Under the pieces are notes generated by a model. That model searched no databases and was not told the origin of the DNA. It was given only the letters and a program-made list of their open reading frames with translations. 64,000 bases of DNA. It comes from Fibrobacter sp. Lineage in GTDB: Bacteria > Fibrobacterota > Fibrobacteria > Fibrobacterales > Fibrobacteraceae. This document shows positions 52,424 to 60,838 of the stretch, piece by piece. Both the position numbers and the translations under genes were made by a program. Position 1 is the first letter of the stretch, and each line of letters starts with the position of its first letter. The stretch spans positions 62,001 through 126,000 of the forward strand of contig JAFXRC010000037.1 of assembly GCA_017526585.1 (NCBI GenBank), read 5' to 3'.

Positions 52424-52452
52424 TTGACAGAAACACCTTAATTTTTCTATCC
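52424..52452 (+). promoter_or_regulatory. Promoter of tRNA-Ser
   Basis: A perfect TTGACA (52424-52429) and a 17-base spacer precede a weaker -10-like CTATCC (52447-52452), 13 bases upstream of the tRNA 5' end. Confidence 0.65.
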
Positions 52453-52464
52453 TTGGGAAGCCCT

Positions 52465-52545
52465 GGAGGAATAGGCTAATTGGTAAGTCAGCGGTCTTGA
52501 AAACCGCCGCCGTAAGGCTTGGGGGTTCGAGTCCCTCTTCCTCCG
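52465..52545 (+). tRNA. tRNA-Ser (TGA), short variable arm
   Basis: An 81-base cloverleaf with acceptor GGAGGAA/TTCCTCC and discriminator G. The D-stem is GGCT/AGTC and the anticodon stem GCGGT/ACCGC encloses CTTGAAA (anticodon TGA). The variable arm (GCC-GTAA-GGC) has only a 3-pair stem, short for serine tRNA. The T-arm is GGGGG/CCCTC. CCA is not encoded. Confidence 0.88.
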
Positions 52546-52548
52546 CTA

Positions 52549-52577
52549 AAAACGCTCCCTAAAAGGGGCGTTTTTTT
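52549..52577 (+). terminator. Terminator of tRNA-Ser
   Basis: AACGCTCC and GGGGCGTT form a stem (one G-T pair) with an A-rich loop, followed by TTTTTTT. Confidence 0.88.
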
Positions 52578-52603
52578 AGTTTTCAAACAGAGCCCTTGGC
52601 ACC

Positions 52604-53341
52604 TCATAAATCCCAGTCCATCTGGCAATCAGCGGCATAGTCTGCAACTGCCGAAGCAGGTTCGTCGTAAAGCAGCGAGCACACCTTGAGGACAGGACCA
52701 TTTACTCCGGGAAAGCCTCTCCCGATCGCATTCTCTAAAGCAGCGAGGCATGCCCCCGTCGTCGCACCAGTCGTAAACACATCGTCTACAACGATAACCG
52801 TTCCCCGCACAGGCACCTCTTTCGGCAAGGCACACTCAAAGGCGTCCGCTACATTGCGTTCACGAGCCTCTTTCGACAACTTTGTCTGCGAAACGACAAA
52901 GGTTTTGCGACGCAACCATTTGCATACCCGCCCACCGACACACACCGCAAGTGCCGCCGCAATTTTTTCTGCTTGGTTGTAGCCGCGCTCCCTGAACCTA
53001 GCACGATGCAACGGAACCGGAACAAAGTAAAGTGGTTTTGGCAACAAGGAAAGTTCCGACCCCACCGCACCGTTTTTTCGCGCCGATGAATGCTGAACCA
53101 GGTAAGTCGCCATTCCCGGCACACTCTTATACTTTAAGGCATGAACTAGCCGCCTCGTAATAGGTCGCATCGGATACAGGCTGTACACATCAGGGCCCGG
53201 AAAGAGACTCACCTTCGATGCGCGTTCCAATTCGGAAACACAATCGGGACACAGCCACGGATCCAAACTCTCTGACGCTCTACCACAGCCGAGGCATTCT
53301 GCCCCGAACACAAAATTTTCCACACTGCGTATAAAATCCAT
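52604..53341 (-). CDS. comF: ComF-family phosphoribosyltransferase-like protein
   Basis: The ATG at 53341 gives 245 residues. An N-terminal zinc ribbon is visible ('CLGCGRASESLDPWLCPDCV', about 16-36), then a phosphoribosyltransferase fold with the PRPP loop 'VIVVDDVFTTGATTGAC' near residues 190-206. ComF proteins support DNA uptake in Bacillus, but many Gram-negative relatives have no proven role. The gene follows rodA by 71 bases. Confidence 0.88.
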   Translation of the reverse strand: MDFIRSVENFVFGAECLGCGRASESLDPWLCPDCVSELERASKVSLFPGPDVYSLYPMRPITRRLVHALKYKSVPGMATYLVQHSSARKNGAVGSELSLLPKPLYFVPVPLHRARFRERGYNQAEKIAAALAVCVGGRVCKWLRRKTFVVSQTKLSKEARERNVADAFECALPKEVPVRGTVIVVDDVFTTGATTGACLAALENAIGRGFPGVNGPVLKVCSLLYDEPASAVADYAADCQMDWDL

Positions 53342-53412
53342 AGAAGACTCCAAGGGACAATGATGCGTCCCTCTTCTATATACGCGCGAAACAGGAAAAA
53401 TGAGAAAAGAAA

Positions 53413-54666
53413 CTATCTTCTTCTCGCCTGATACCTTAGGCAAAGCAAGAAGCCGACCAGCACCATACAGGTAAGCGCAAACGATCCACCGTAAGACAAG
53501 AACGGAAGCGGAAGTCCCGTCACAGGCATAAGCCCCACGGTCATCGCGATATTCACTAGGATATGGAACAGGAAAATCGTGGACGCCCCCATCACCATCA
53601 ACGTCGCAAACGGATCAGAAGACTGCTTGCAAATAGAAGTCGCACGCCAAAGGAAAAGGGCATAAAGAACTAGCACTACGGCGCACCCCGCAAAGCCAAA
53701 CTGTTCCCCAAGCACACTAAAGATAAAGTCCGTATGTTCTTCGGGCAAAAAGGCAAGATTGGTCTGCGTTCCGTTTCCAAAGCCCTTTCCGGTGAGGCCA
53801 CCCGAACCGATTGCCGTGAGTGACTGAAGCACCTGGTATCCATCTCCCAGAGGGTCACTCATCGGATCCAGGAACGTATTCACGCGTTTCTGCTGATGCG
53901 GCTCCAACATATTCCACGCCATGGAACTGGCATAACCGGCGAATATGTTTGCAAGCAAAATAATTCCAGTAAGAATTTTCGGAAGCTTTCTCCTGAACAA
54001 GGCAAAGACGACTGCACAAATCAATACGCCCCACAAAATTTCAAAGCCTATCGCCTGCGAATGGGAAAAAAGCACCGAGAGAACGGGACTTACAATCAGG
54101 AACATATCCGTAAGCGTGAGCCCCGCAAAAAAGAATCCGACCATGGTCACCGCAATAAACACAAGTGCCGTACTCAAGTCCGGCTGTTTAAGGACCAAGG
54201 CAAACGGGACGATGAACAGGAAGAACGGCACTACGAAGGTCTTCGTCTTGTACAAGCTTACCGGATGTTTCGAAAGCCAGTATGAAATAATCAGAAGGTA
54301 GGCAATTTTTGCAAATTCGGAAGGTTGCAACTTGAAAATGCCAAGGTCAATCCAACGACCGGCACCCTTCACCACATCGCCGGCAAAGAACAGCACCACA
54401 CACAGCAGGACAAGAGCCAATATGTACAAAGGGACAGCCACGCGTTTCAGCCAATCGATACGAACAAAGATAAGGGCCGCGGCAACGACACTTCCAAAAA
54501 GGAAGTACACAATCTGCTTGAACCAGAACATTTCCACAACGGAAATGTCCTCGGCAATCGTCGCTGAAAACACCAATGCAACGCCACAGCTCATCAAAGC
54601 GAGCGTAAGCAGAATGAACAGCCAGTCAAATTTCAGGGACTGGTCAAGGAGTTGTCTGGGCTTCAC
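53413..54666 (-). CDS. rodA: Rod-shape SEDS glycosyltransferase RodA
   Basis: RodA polymerises peptidoglycan strands for side-wall growth together with PBP2. The GTG at 54666 is preferred because AGGAGG lies 6 bases upstream; this gives 417 residues and a 23-base overlap with the PBP2 gene. About ten membrane helices are visible, as well as 'GRWIDLGIFKLQPSEFAKIA' and 'GFGNGTQTNLAFLPEEHTDF', which are typical SEDS motifs. The C-terminus is basic ('RYQARRR'). Confidence 0.94.
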   Translation of the reverse strand: MKPRQLLDQSLKFDWLFILLTLALMSCGVALVFSATIAEDISVVEMFWFKQIVYFLFGSVVAAALIFVRIDWLKRVAVPLYILALVLLCVVLFFAGDVVKGAGRWIDLGIFKLQPSEFAKIAYLLIISYWLSKHPVSLYKTKTFVVPFFLFIVPFALVLKQPDLSTALVFIAVTMVGFFFAGLTLTDMFLIVSPVLSVLFSHSQAIGFEILWGVLICAVVFALFRRKLPKILTGIILLANIFAGYASSMAWNMLEPHQQKRVNTFLDPMSDPLGDGYQVLQSLTAIGSGGLTGKGFGNGTQTNLAFLPEEHTDFIFSVLGEQFGFAGCAVVLVLYALFLWRATSICKQSSDPFATLMVMGASTIFLFHILVNIAMTVGLMPVTGLPLPFLSYGGSFALTCMVLVGFLLCLRYQARRR

Positions 54667-56521
54667 CTTTTTCCTCCTCTTCCTTCGCCTTGTTCTCGAA
54701 ATAAGCACTCATCACTTTCTTTGCAATCGGTCCCGACACGGCACCGCCGCCACCCGCCGCTTCCATAATCACAGCAACGGCAATTTCAGGATCATAAAGC
54801 GGAGCGACCGCCGCATACCACGCATGCGTCTTTTCGCCCTTCTTCCATTCACCGGAACCAGTCTTTGCACCCACACGGATTCCCGGAATGGCTCCACGCT
54901 TACCGGTACCGCCCGGATGGTTCACCACAGAATCCATGGCGGCAAGCAGAACACGATGCGTATACTCCTTCATGTTTCCGGGGCGTACAATTTCCGGTTC
55001 GTAGCGACGGACCACATTGCCATCGACATCGCGCAGTTCCTTCATGAAGTGCGGTCTATAAACTCCCTTTCCCGTTGCAAGGGAACCAATCAGGGTCGCC
55101 TGCTGCAAAGGAGTCACAATCTGACCCTGTCCAATCGACAAGTTCAGAATGAGTCCACGGGCCCAGCGCCAACCCAGTCGCTTATTGCGTTCGTTGAAAG
55201 AAGCCGAATCAGGGAGCCAACCCGCCTTTTCACCGGGAATGTCTATGCCGAGGGGCTTTTCCCCCAGACCAAAGCGACGACCGAATTCATTGATTCGCGC
55301 CATGTCAATATCAAGTCCTGCCTGATAAAAGAAGACGTCACAACTCAAGCGGATTGCATTCACCACATTCAAACCGCCGTGCGTTCCCCAGCACTTCTGA
55401 TAACGAGCTCCGTACTGGTAACCGCCCGTACAGGGCTTCGGGTAAAACTTGTTTTCTGTGAGAATTCCATTTTCAAGCCCGGCACCCGCCGTCACTAGCT
55501 TAAACACCGACGCAGGCGGATACGTTCCCGAAATGGCGCGGTTGGTAAGCGGCCTCATGGAATCAAGTGCCACATGCGCCCAACCCTTGTTACGTTCGCG
55601 TTTTTTCAGCGAGAAAATATTCGGGTCCAGCCTCGGCGAAGACACCATCGCGAGAATTTCTCCGTTGCGCGGGTCAATCGCCACCAGGGCGCCCTTCGCC
55701 GAATCAGGTATCGCCTCTTCGGCAACCTTCTGCAAACGCAAATCGATCGTCGATACCAAGCGAAGCCCAGGAACAGGCGGAGTGCCATCGATGCCTTCAA
55801 CAGAACCCACCTCACGACCCGACGCATTCACTTCGACAAGCTTCATTCCGTTCTTGCCACGGAACTCCTTATCGTAGAACTGTTCCAGTCCCTTTTGACC
55901 GATGCGGTCTCCCTGCGAGTAGCCTTCGTACTCAGGCAATTTCAGCTGCTCTTCCGAGATTTCACTTGTATATCCAAGTGCATGCGAGGCAAGCGTTCCG
56001 TACGGATAATCTCGCCTCGATTCAATCACCGTCATTACACCGGGCAAATCTTCGGAACGTTCTTCGATAATCGCCACCTGTTCCGGCGAGGCATCTTCCA
56101 ACAAGCGGATAGGACGGTTCTTTATCCAGCGGGAACGCTGAAACGCTGTATCCAGCGAAAGAGAGTCAAAAAGACGCACTCCCGACGCATCTCGAATTCC
56201 AAGCAGCTTGTCAAACAGGGAATCGCGAGCAGGCTTCTTGCGGGGCATATTCATCGACAAGAGCGCAATCTGATAAGAGGGACGGTTACGCACCAGAACT
56301 TCACCGTTGCGGTCATAAATGTAGCCGCGTTCCGCAACCAGCACAACCTTACGGATGCGGTTGTTTTCAGATCGTTGAAGGTTTTCGTCGTAATGGGTGT
56401 ACTGGAGTGAAAACAATCGAGTCAGCAGAATGGCGAACAGAATTACGACGCCCGCCATGTAGATGAGCACGTTCCAGTTCCTGTTCTGCAGGACATCGTT
56501 TTCGGACAAGCCCTTAAGCAT
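54644..56521 (-). CDS. mrdA: Penicillin-binding protein 2
   Basis: The transpeptidase of the rod complex, anchored in the inner membrane with its domain in the periplasm. The ATG at 56521 gives 625 residues and overlaps the mreD stop by 8 bases. A membrane helix lies at about 17-40. The penicillin-binding motifs are S338-V-F-K341 (SxxK), S393-C-D and K553-T-G-S. The C-terminus is acidic and Lys-rich ('ENKAKEEEEKGEAQTTP'). Confidence 0.96.
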   Translation of the reverse strand: MLKGLSENDVLQNRNWNVLIYMAGVVILFAILLTRLFSLQYTHYDENLQRSENNRIRKVVLVAERGYIYDRNGEVLVRNRPSYQIALLSMNMPRKKPARDSLFDKLLGIRDASGVRLFDSLSLDTAFQRSRWIKNRPIRLLEDASPEQVAIIEERSEDLPGVMTVIESRRDYPYGTLASHALGYTSEISEEQLKLPEYEGYSQGDRIGQKGLEQFYDKEFRGKNGMKLVEVNASGREVGSVEGIDGTPPVPGLRLVSTIDLRLQKVAEEAIPDSAKGALVAIDPRNGEILAMVSSPRLDPNIFSLKKRERNKGWAHVALDSMRPLTNRAISGTYPPASVFKLVTAGAGLENGILTENKFYPKPCTGGYQYGARYQKCWGTHGGLNVVNAIRLSCDVFFYQAGLDIDMARINEFGRRFGLGEKPLGIDIPGEKAGWLPDSASFNERNKRLGWRWARGLILNLSIGQGQIVTPLQQATLIGSLATGKGVYRPHFMKELRDVDGNVVRRYEPEIVRPGNMKEYTHRVLLAAMDSVVNHPGGTGKRGAIPGIRVGAKTGSGEWKKGEKTHAWYAAVAPLYDPEIAVAVIMEAAGGGGAVSGPIAKKVMSAYFENKAKEEEEKGEAQTTP

Positions 56522-57005
56522 GAGATTTCTTTTTCTTGCCAATATCTAGGTAGAAGAAAATTCCACCGATTAGCAGCGTATAAAGACATTCAGGCAAAGT
56601 TTTTGTCAGGAACAGATTCGTAATGACATCCTTGGAAAGCCCCGTCACGGCATAGTAGATCATGTCGCAAACGAAAAAGCCAAGACCAAGAACGCCCACC
56701 TTTGCGGGCAAGTTCAAAGTCAAGAAACGCTCTTCCAGCTGTCCCACCGCAAAGCCGAGCACCATCATCGAAATAGAGTTCGCACCGAGCCATTCCACCG
56801 GGGCGTAAACATCCTGCGTAAAGCCAGCAAAGAATCCCCAGAAGCAACCTGCAGCAGGGCCCATCTTTATAGCCACCGCCACAATGAAAATGATGACGAA
56901 ATCGGGCGCGATATCAAAAAAGCTCATCCAATTCGCAACCGTCAGCTGCAATGAAAATACAATCACAAACAGGATAAGGACCTTGAGCCATTTCAAATTA
57001 CTCAT
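56514..57005 (-). CDS. mreD: Rod-shape determining protein MreD
   Basis: A 163-residue protein with about five membrane helices and 'FFDIAPDFVIIFIVAVAIKM' near the start, matching MreD in length and position. MreD is part of the membrane scaffold linking MreB filaments to PBP2/RodA. It overlaps the mreC end by 8 bases and the mrdA start by 8 bases, so the operon is tightly packed. Confidence 0.92.
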   Translation of the reverse strand: MSNLKWLKVLILFVIVFSLQLTVANWMSFFDIAPDFVIIFIVAVAIKMGPAAGCFWGFFAGFTQDVYAPVEWLGANSISMMVLGFAVGQLEERFLTLNLPAKVGVLGLGFFVCDMIYYAVTGLSKDVITNLFLTKTLPECLYTLLIGGIFFYLDIGKKKKSHA

Positions 57006-57825
57006 CGAGCAGCTCCTTTACAATCCAGTCCGGTTCTTTTTCCATCACAAAAACTTCTTCCAGAATCGAAAATTCCTGGAACGGTTCTACATCCATCTGG
57101 CGCATCACATCTAAATCGGACATGCGGACTTCCTTCACGGTCCCTACAGGAATTCCCTTCGGGAAAATACCGCCAAGGCCAGAAGTCACGAGTGTATCAC
57201 CCGCATGAATTCCCGCATGCGCCGGTACCAAGGCAGTCAATCGGCGATCTTCCATCGACTCAAGAAAGCCCACCACTCGCGTGCGACGATCCATTACAGA
57301 CAACTTAAGATTCGGGTCAACGAGGAGTTGCACACGAGAATGGTTGAATGTCGCCTTCGAAACTTTTCCTACAAGTCCGTTCATCGAGAACACGGGCATA
57401 TTCTCTTTCACGCCATGTTCCGTTCCACGGTTGATAACCATCGTCGTAAGAAAGCGCCCTGGGTTATGCCCCACAACGCGGGCCGTCACAATGGGATAAT
57501 CCCACTTGTCATCAAACCGAACCAGCGTATGCAGTCGGGCAAGTTCCTGCAGACCTTCGCGTGCATGGTAAGTTTCCTGACGCAGCCTAGCATTTTCTTC
57601 TTTAAGGTGCTCGTTTTCTTCGACAACCGCCTGATAGTGCCCCACCGCGGACACAACCCTCTGAGCCGGGAAATAAATTGTGGAAAGCGCCGTAGAAACG
57701 ATACTTTCACGCACCGGTTCCGGCGACTGCCGCATCAAAAGTCCAAGTACCAAGAAAAAGACAAAGGCAACGATACCGTGCCTTTGAGTAAACAAGTCGA
57801 CTATAAAGCGGATAGCCCTAAGCAT
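56998..57825 (-). CDS. mreC: Rod-shape determining protein MreC
   Basis: The 275-residue protein has one N-terminal membrane helix (about 17-32), a coiled coil ('VVEENEHLKEENARLRQETY', about 65-85) and a beta-rich periplasmic domain ('VVGHNPGRFLTTMVINRGTE' and 'VTSGLGGIFPKGIPVGTVKE'). MreC spans from MreB/MreD to PBP2 in the periplasm. It starts 17 bases after mreB. Confidence 0.95.
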   Translation of the reverse strand: MLRAIRFIVDLFTQRHGIVAFVFFLVLGLLMRQSPEPVRESIVSTALSTIYFPAQRVVSAVGHYQAVVEENEHLKEENARLRQETYHAREGLQELARLHTLVRFDDKWDYPIVTARVVGHNPGRFLTTMVINRGTEHGVKENMPVFSMNGLVGKVSKATFNHSRVQLLVDPNLKLSVMDRRTRVVGFLESMEDRRLTALVPAHAGIHAGDTLVTSGLGGIFPKGIPVGTVKEVRMSDLDVMRQMDVEPFQEFSILEEVFVMEKEPDWIVKELLDE

Positions 57826-57842
57826 CGATTTGCAGTAAACGA

Positions 57843-58865
57843 CTAGTTAGAAGATGCGATAAGAACCGGACGGAACTTGTCCAAATCTTCGAGAATACGG
57901 GCGGCACCCTTGCAGACGCAAATCAGGGCTTCGTCAATCACGTTCACGGAAAGTCCCGTTTCCTTGCGGATGCGTTCATCAAAGCCACGCAGCTGAGAAC
58001 CGCCACCCGTCATGATGATGCCCTTGTCGTAAATATCAGCAGAAAGTTCCGGCGGAGTAATGCTCAAAGCCTGCTTCACCGCTTCGATAATGGCGGTCAC
58101 AGGTTCGTTCAAGGCTTCACGGATTTCGGCACTGTTGATGGTCGTGGTGCGCGGCATTCCAGCAAGGAAGTCATGACCCTTCACGTCCATCGTAAGTTCT
58201 TCTTCCAGCGGGCTTGCAGAACCAATCTGGATCTTGATCTGTTCAGCGGTGCTTTCGCCCACGCAAAGGTTATACATCGTGCGCAGGTAACGGACAATGG
58301 CTTCGTCCATTTCGTCACCACCCACACGCACAGAAGCGTTACAGACGGTACCATTCAAGGCAATCACGGCGATATCGGAAGTACCACCACCAATATCCAC
58401 GATCATGTTGCCGACAGGATCTTCCACAGGAATGCCCATGCCAATGGCTGCAGCCATCGGTTCATGCACCAGGTGGACTTCCTTTGCACCAGCCTGCTTG
58501 GCGGCATCGATCACGGCACGCTTTTCCACTTCGGTAATGCCGCTAGGAACGCCGACCACCACACGAGGTTTCACCATCCACAGTGGGTACTTCTGAACGC
58601 GCTTGATGAAAGTCTGCAAAAGGTTCTCGACCAGTTCAAAATCGGCGATCACGCCATCGCGCATCGGACGCACTGCACGGCTTTCGCCGGGAGTCCTACC
58701 GAGCATCTTCTTTGCCTCGAAACCGATGGCAGAGACACGGTTATTCTTGCTGTCCACCGCAATAACCGTGGGTTCATTGATGACTATTCCCTGACCAGCA
58801 ACATGGACCAAAGTGTTTGCTGTACCAAGATCGATACCGATATCGCAAGAAAAGAGGCCGAACAA
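57843..58865 (-). CDS. mreB: Actin-like cell-shape protein MreB
   Basis: MreB filaments guide side-wall synthesis at the inner membrane. The 340-residue protein opens 'CDIGIDLGTANTLVHVAG' (phosphate 1) and has 'NMIVDIGGGTSDIAVIAL' and 'GIIMTGGGSQLRGFDERI'. The first codon of the conserved reading frame is TTG (58863-58865): no ATG or GTG precedes the conserved core in frame. AAGGA lies 7 bases upstream. It is the first gene of the mreBCD-mrdA-rodA-comF operon. Confidence 0.96.
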   Translation of the reverse strand: MFGLFSCDIGIDLGTANTLVHVAGQGIVINEPTVIAVDSKNNRVSAIGFEAKKMLGRTPGESRAVRPMRDGVIADFELVENLLQTFIKRVQKYPLWMVKPRVVVGVPSGITEVEKRAVIDAAKQAGAKEVHLVHEPMAAAIGMGIPVEDPVGNMIVDIGGGTSDIAVIALNGTVCNASVRVGGDEMDEAIVRYLRTMYNLCVGESTAEQIKIQIGSASPLEEELTMDVKGHDFLAGMPRTTTINSAEIREALNEPVTAIIEAVKQALSITPPELSADIYDKGIIMTGGGSQLRGFDERIRKETGLSVNVIDEALICVCKGAARILEDLDKFRPVLIASSN

Positions 58866-58917
58866 AATCCAATCCTTTTTTAAGTTTTAAACTTACGAGA
58901 AAAATATAGTATTTCCG

Positions 58918-59286
58918 TCATTCCTTCAACGAGTCCGCACCAAACTTCCACTCTTTCTTGTAGCGGTCCCATCCGCGGGTGTTCACATCGTAGCGGTACT
59001 TGCGTTTCTCGTGCATGGCGATATCCTTGTAGATAAAGAAATCGACTTCAGCGTAAGCCGCATAGATACGAGCCTCCGCACCTTCGAACAAACGAAAGTC
59101 CTTCACGCGGTAATAGGGAGTATCCAAAAGCACACTCTTATCCTTTGAAGAACGAATCGTCTCGGCAACCATGAACTTCAGGTCTTCCTGCAAGTAGGGA
59201 GTTAATTTGTTCTCAATCCGTTCCGTCGGTTCGGAACAGCCAACAATCAAAGCGGCAACAGCCAACAAGACATAAAAAAACTTCAT
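58918..59286 (-). CDS. Small lipoprotein of unknown function
   Basis: A 122-residue lipoprotein ('AALIVGC', then SEPTE). The mature part is basic-acidic mixed, with 'DFRLFEGAEARIYAAYAEVD' and 'KRKYRYDVNTRGWDRYKKEW', suggesting a beta-sheet domain with a C-terminal Arg/Lys-rich strand. No family recognised. It is followed 52 bases later by mreB in the same direction and preceded by a terminator, so it may be cotranscribed with mreB. Confidence 0.68.
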   Translation of the reverse strand: MKFFYVLLAVAALIVGCSEPTERIENKLTPYLQEDLKFMVAETIRSSKDKSVLLDTPYYRVKDFRLFEGAEARIYAAYAEVDFFIYKDIAMHEKRKYRYDVNTRGWDRYKKEWKFGADSLKE

Positions 59287-59293
59287 GGCTACA

Positions 59294-59323
59294 AAGTAGA
59301 AAACGCCCCCTTCAGAGGGGCGT
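59294..59323 (-). terminator. Terminator of the 435-residue membrane protein gene
   Basis: ACGCCCC and GGGGCGT form a seven-pair stem with a 7-base loop, followed on the minus strand by TTTTCTACTTT. It lies 33 bases after the stop at 59357. Confidence 0.82.
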
Positions 59324-59356
59324 CTTCGTATTCAAGTCCGAGCTATTCCTAATGGA

Positions 59357-60664
59357 TTAGAACGAGTAGGTTGCATCAATACGAGAGAAGATGCGACCTT
59401 CACCCTGGAACGGGTTACGGAAGAGCAGATCTTCAGCAACGGTCACGTCGATCTTCAGGCGTTCTTCGATGTTCACGCCGAAGCCAAAACCGACATGGTC
59501 GTCAGCAGTGCCGTCAGCCAGCGGATTGGTAGAGAAGAACGTACCGTCGTCCTTGCAGATGCCGTAGCGGTCTGCAGTGTATTCGTTCTTGGAGTTCACG
59601 TCGCAATCGGTGTAGAGAATGGACTTCTGACCACCAACGCGGATCACGAACCAATCCCACCAGATGTTACGTTCGATACCGAAGCTGATCTTGCCACCGA
59701 TATCGGAACGCTTGTCCCAATGCGGATCGTCTTCGTTGCGAGAGTCATAAACCCAAGCACCGCCATACACGTTCTTGTCATAGACCCAGTCATGAGCCTT
59801 CTTCTGATTCCAGATGAAGTCGAGGCCCAACCAGAAGAAACCGCGGTCCATGGCAACATTGATACCCATGCCAGCCTGAGCAAGCTTGTCTTCGATACCA
59901 GGAGCCTGAGCGAGCTTCATAGAAGCTGCAGGAACCAATTCGCCATCGAGAGCTTCGAGAGTAAAGAAGGCGCGAGCCTTGGCGAGAATCGTGAAGTTAC
60001 CGTCGTCAAAGAAGTCGTGACGGTCCGGACCGTACTGGATACGGGCAAGGCCACCAGACAATTCGTAAGAGGTACCGCTACCCGTCTGGAAATTCAAACC
60101 ACCGTCAGCCTGAATGATCGAAGCATAGGCGTCATCGTTGGTCTGGTAGGTGCCGCTTTCATCGAGATCACCACCATCCTGGTGAGCGATGTAGATGTGC
60201 AAGCCCCATGCGTCACCGCTAGAGAAGGTGCCGCCCAAGAAGCCATCAAAATTCGTTACGGTTTCAGGAACAACATTATAGGTATTGCGGCCCGTCTGCA
60301 CATAGTCCGGCAGATACATGGCGAGATCCTGGTTGATGCGACCAAAGAGACCACCGATCGTGAACTTCGGGTCGGGGTTGTTGTCATCGCCAAAAGAAAC
60401 GGAGAAAATGCCACCAAACGTCGGGTGCTTGGGATCCTGGTTGCCACCAGCAGCCAGGTTGTTGTCGGTATAGGCACCGAAGCCACCGATCAAGTAGTTG
60501 GAATAAAGGTTGGCATTGGCCGGGTTGTCAAAAATGCTCACATCGTCCATGATGTAGGTAGTGTTCTTACCCATAGATTCCACGCGAGCAAAGGTTGCAA
60601 AAGCGGAACCCACGCCAAGAATACCAAATGCGGCACCAACCGCGGCAGCAGTTCTTAAGTTCAT
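59357..60664 (-). CDS. Predicted outer-membrane beta-barrel protein
   Basis: A 435-residue exported protein with a signal peptide ('GAAFGILGVGSAFA'). Alternating hydrophobic/polar strands ending in aromatic residues run through the mature part and it ends in Phe ('FSRIDATYSF'), as barrels do. It starts with a conserved-looking 'MGKNTTYIMDDVSIFDNPAN' segment seen in some outer-membrane proteins of unknown function. No named family is assigned. It has its own terminator and lies just downstream of the TolQ-TolR-TolR-AgmX cluster. Confidence 0.72.
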   Translation of the reverse strand: MNLRTAAAVGAAFGILGVGSAFATFARVESMGKNTTYIMDDVSIFDNPANANLYSNYLIGGFGAYTDNNLAAGGNQDPKHPTFGGIFSVSFGDDNNPDPKFTIGGLFGRINQDLAMYLPDYVQTGRNTYNVVPETVTNFDGFLGGTFSSGDAWGLHIYIAHQDGGDLDESGTYQTNDDAYASIIQADGGLNFQTGSGTSYELSGGLARIQYGPDRHDFFDDGNFTILAKARAFFTLEALDGELVPAASMKLAQAPGIEDKLAQAGMGINVAMDRGFFWLGLDFIWNQKKAHDWVYDKNVYGGAWVYDSRNEDDPHWDKRSDIGGKISFGIERNIWWDWFVIRVGGQKSILYTDCDVNSKNEYTADRYGICKDDGTFFSTNPLADGTADDHVGFGFGVNIEERLKIDVTVAEDLLFRNPFQGEGRIFSRIDATYSF

Positions 60665-60783
60665 TAGAAAACTCCTCTTGAAATTTCTGCTATAAAGTTA
60701 GCTTTATTAAATCAATTTCGCAACAAAATTTTAAACAAAATCATCTTTTTTACATACAAAAAAGGCTTTCATTGTTCAGAACA

Positions 60784-60814
60784 AGAAAAAAGGCCGGACT
60801 TAATAGTCCGGTCC
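60784..60814 (-). terminator. Terminator of the TolQ/TolR/AgmX cluster
   Basis: On the minus strand GGACCGGACT and AGTCCGGCC form a stem with loop ATTA, followed by TTTTTT. It lies 24 bases after the AgmX-like gene. Confidence 0.88.
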
Positions 60815-60838
60815 TTTTTCAAGTTTTCCGAAATCGAA

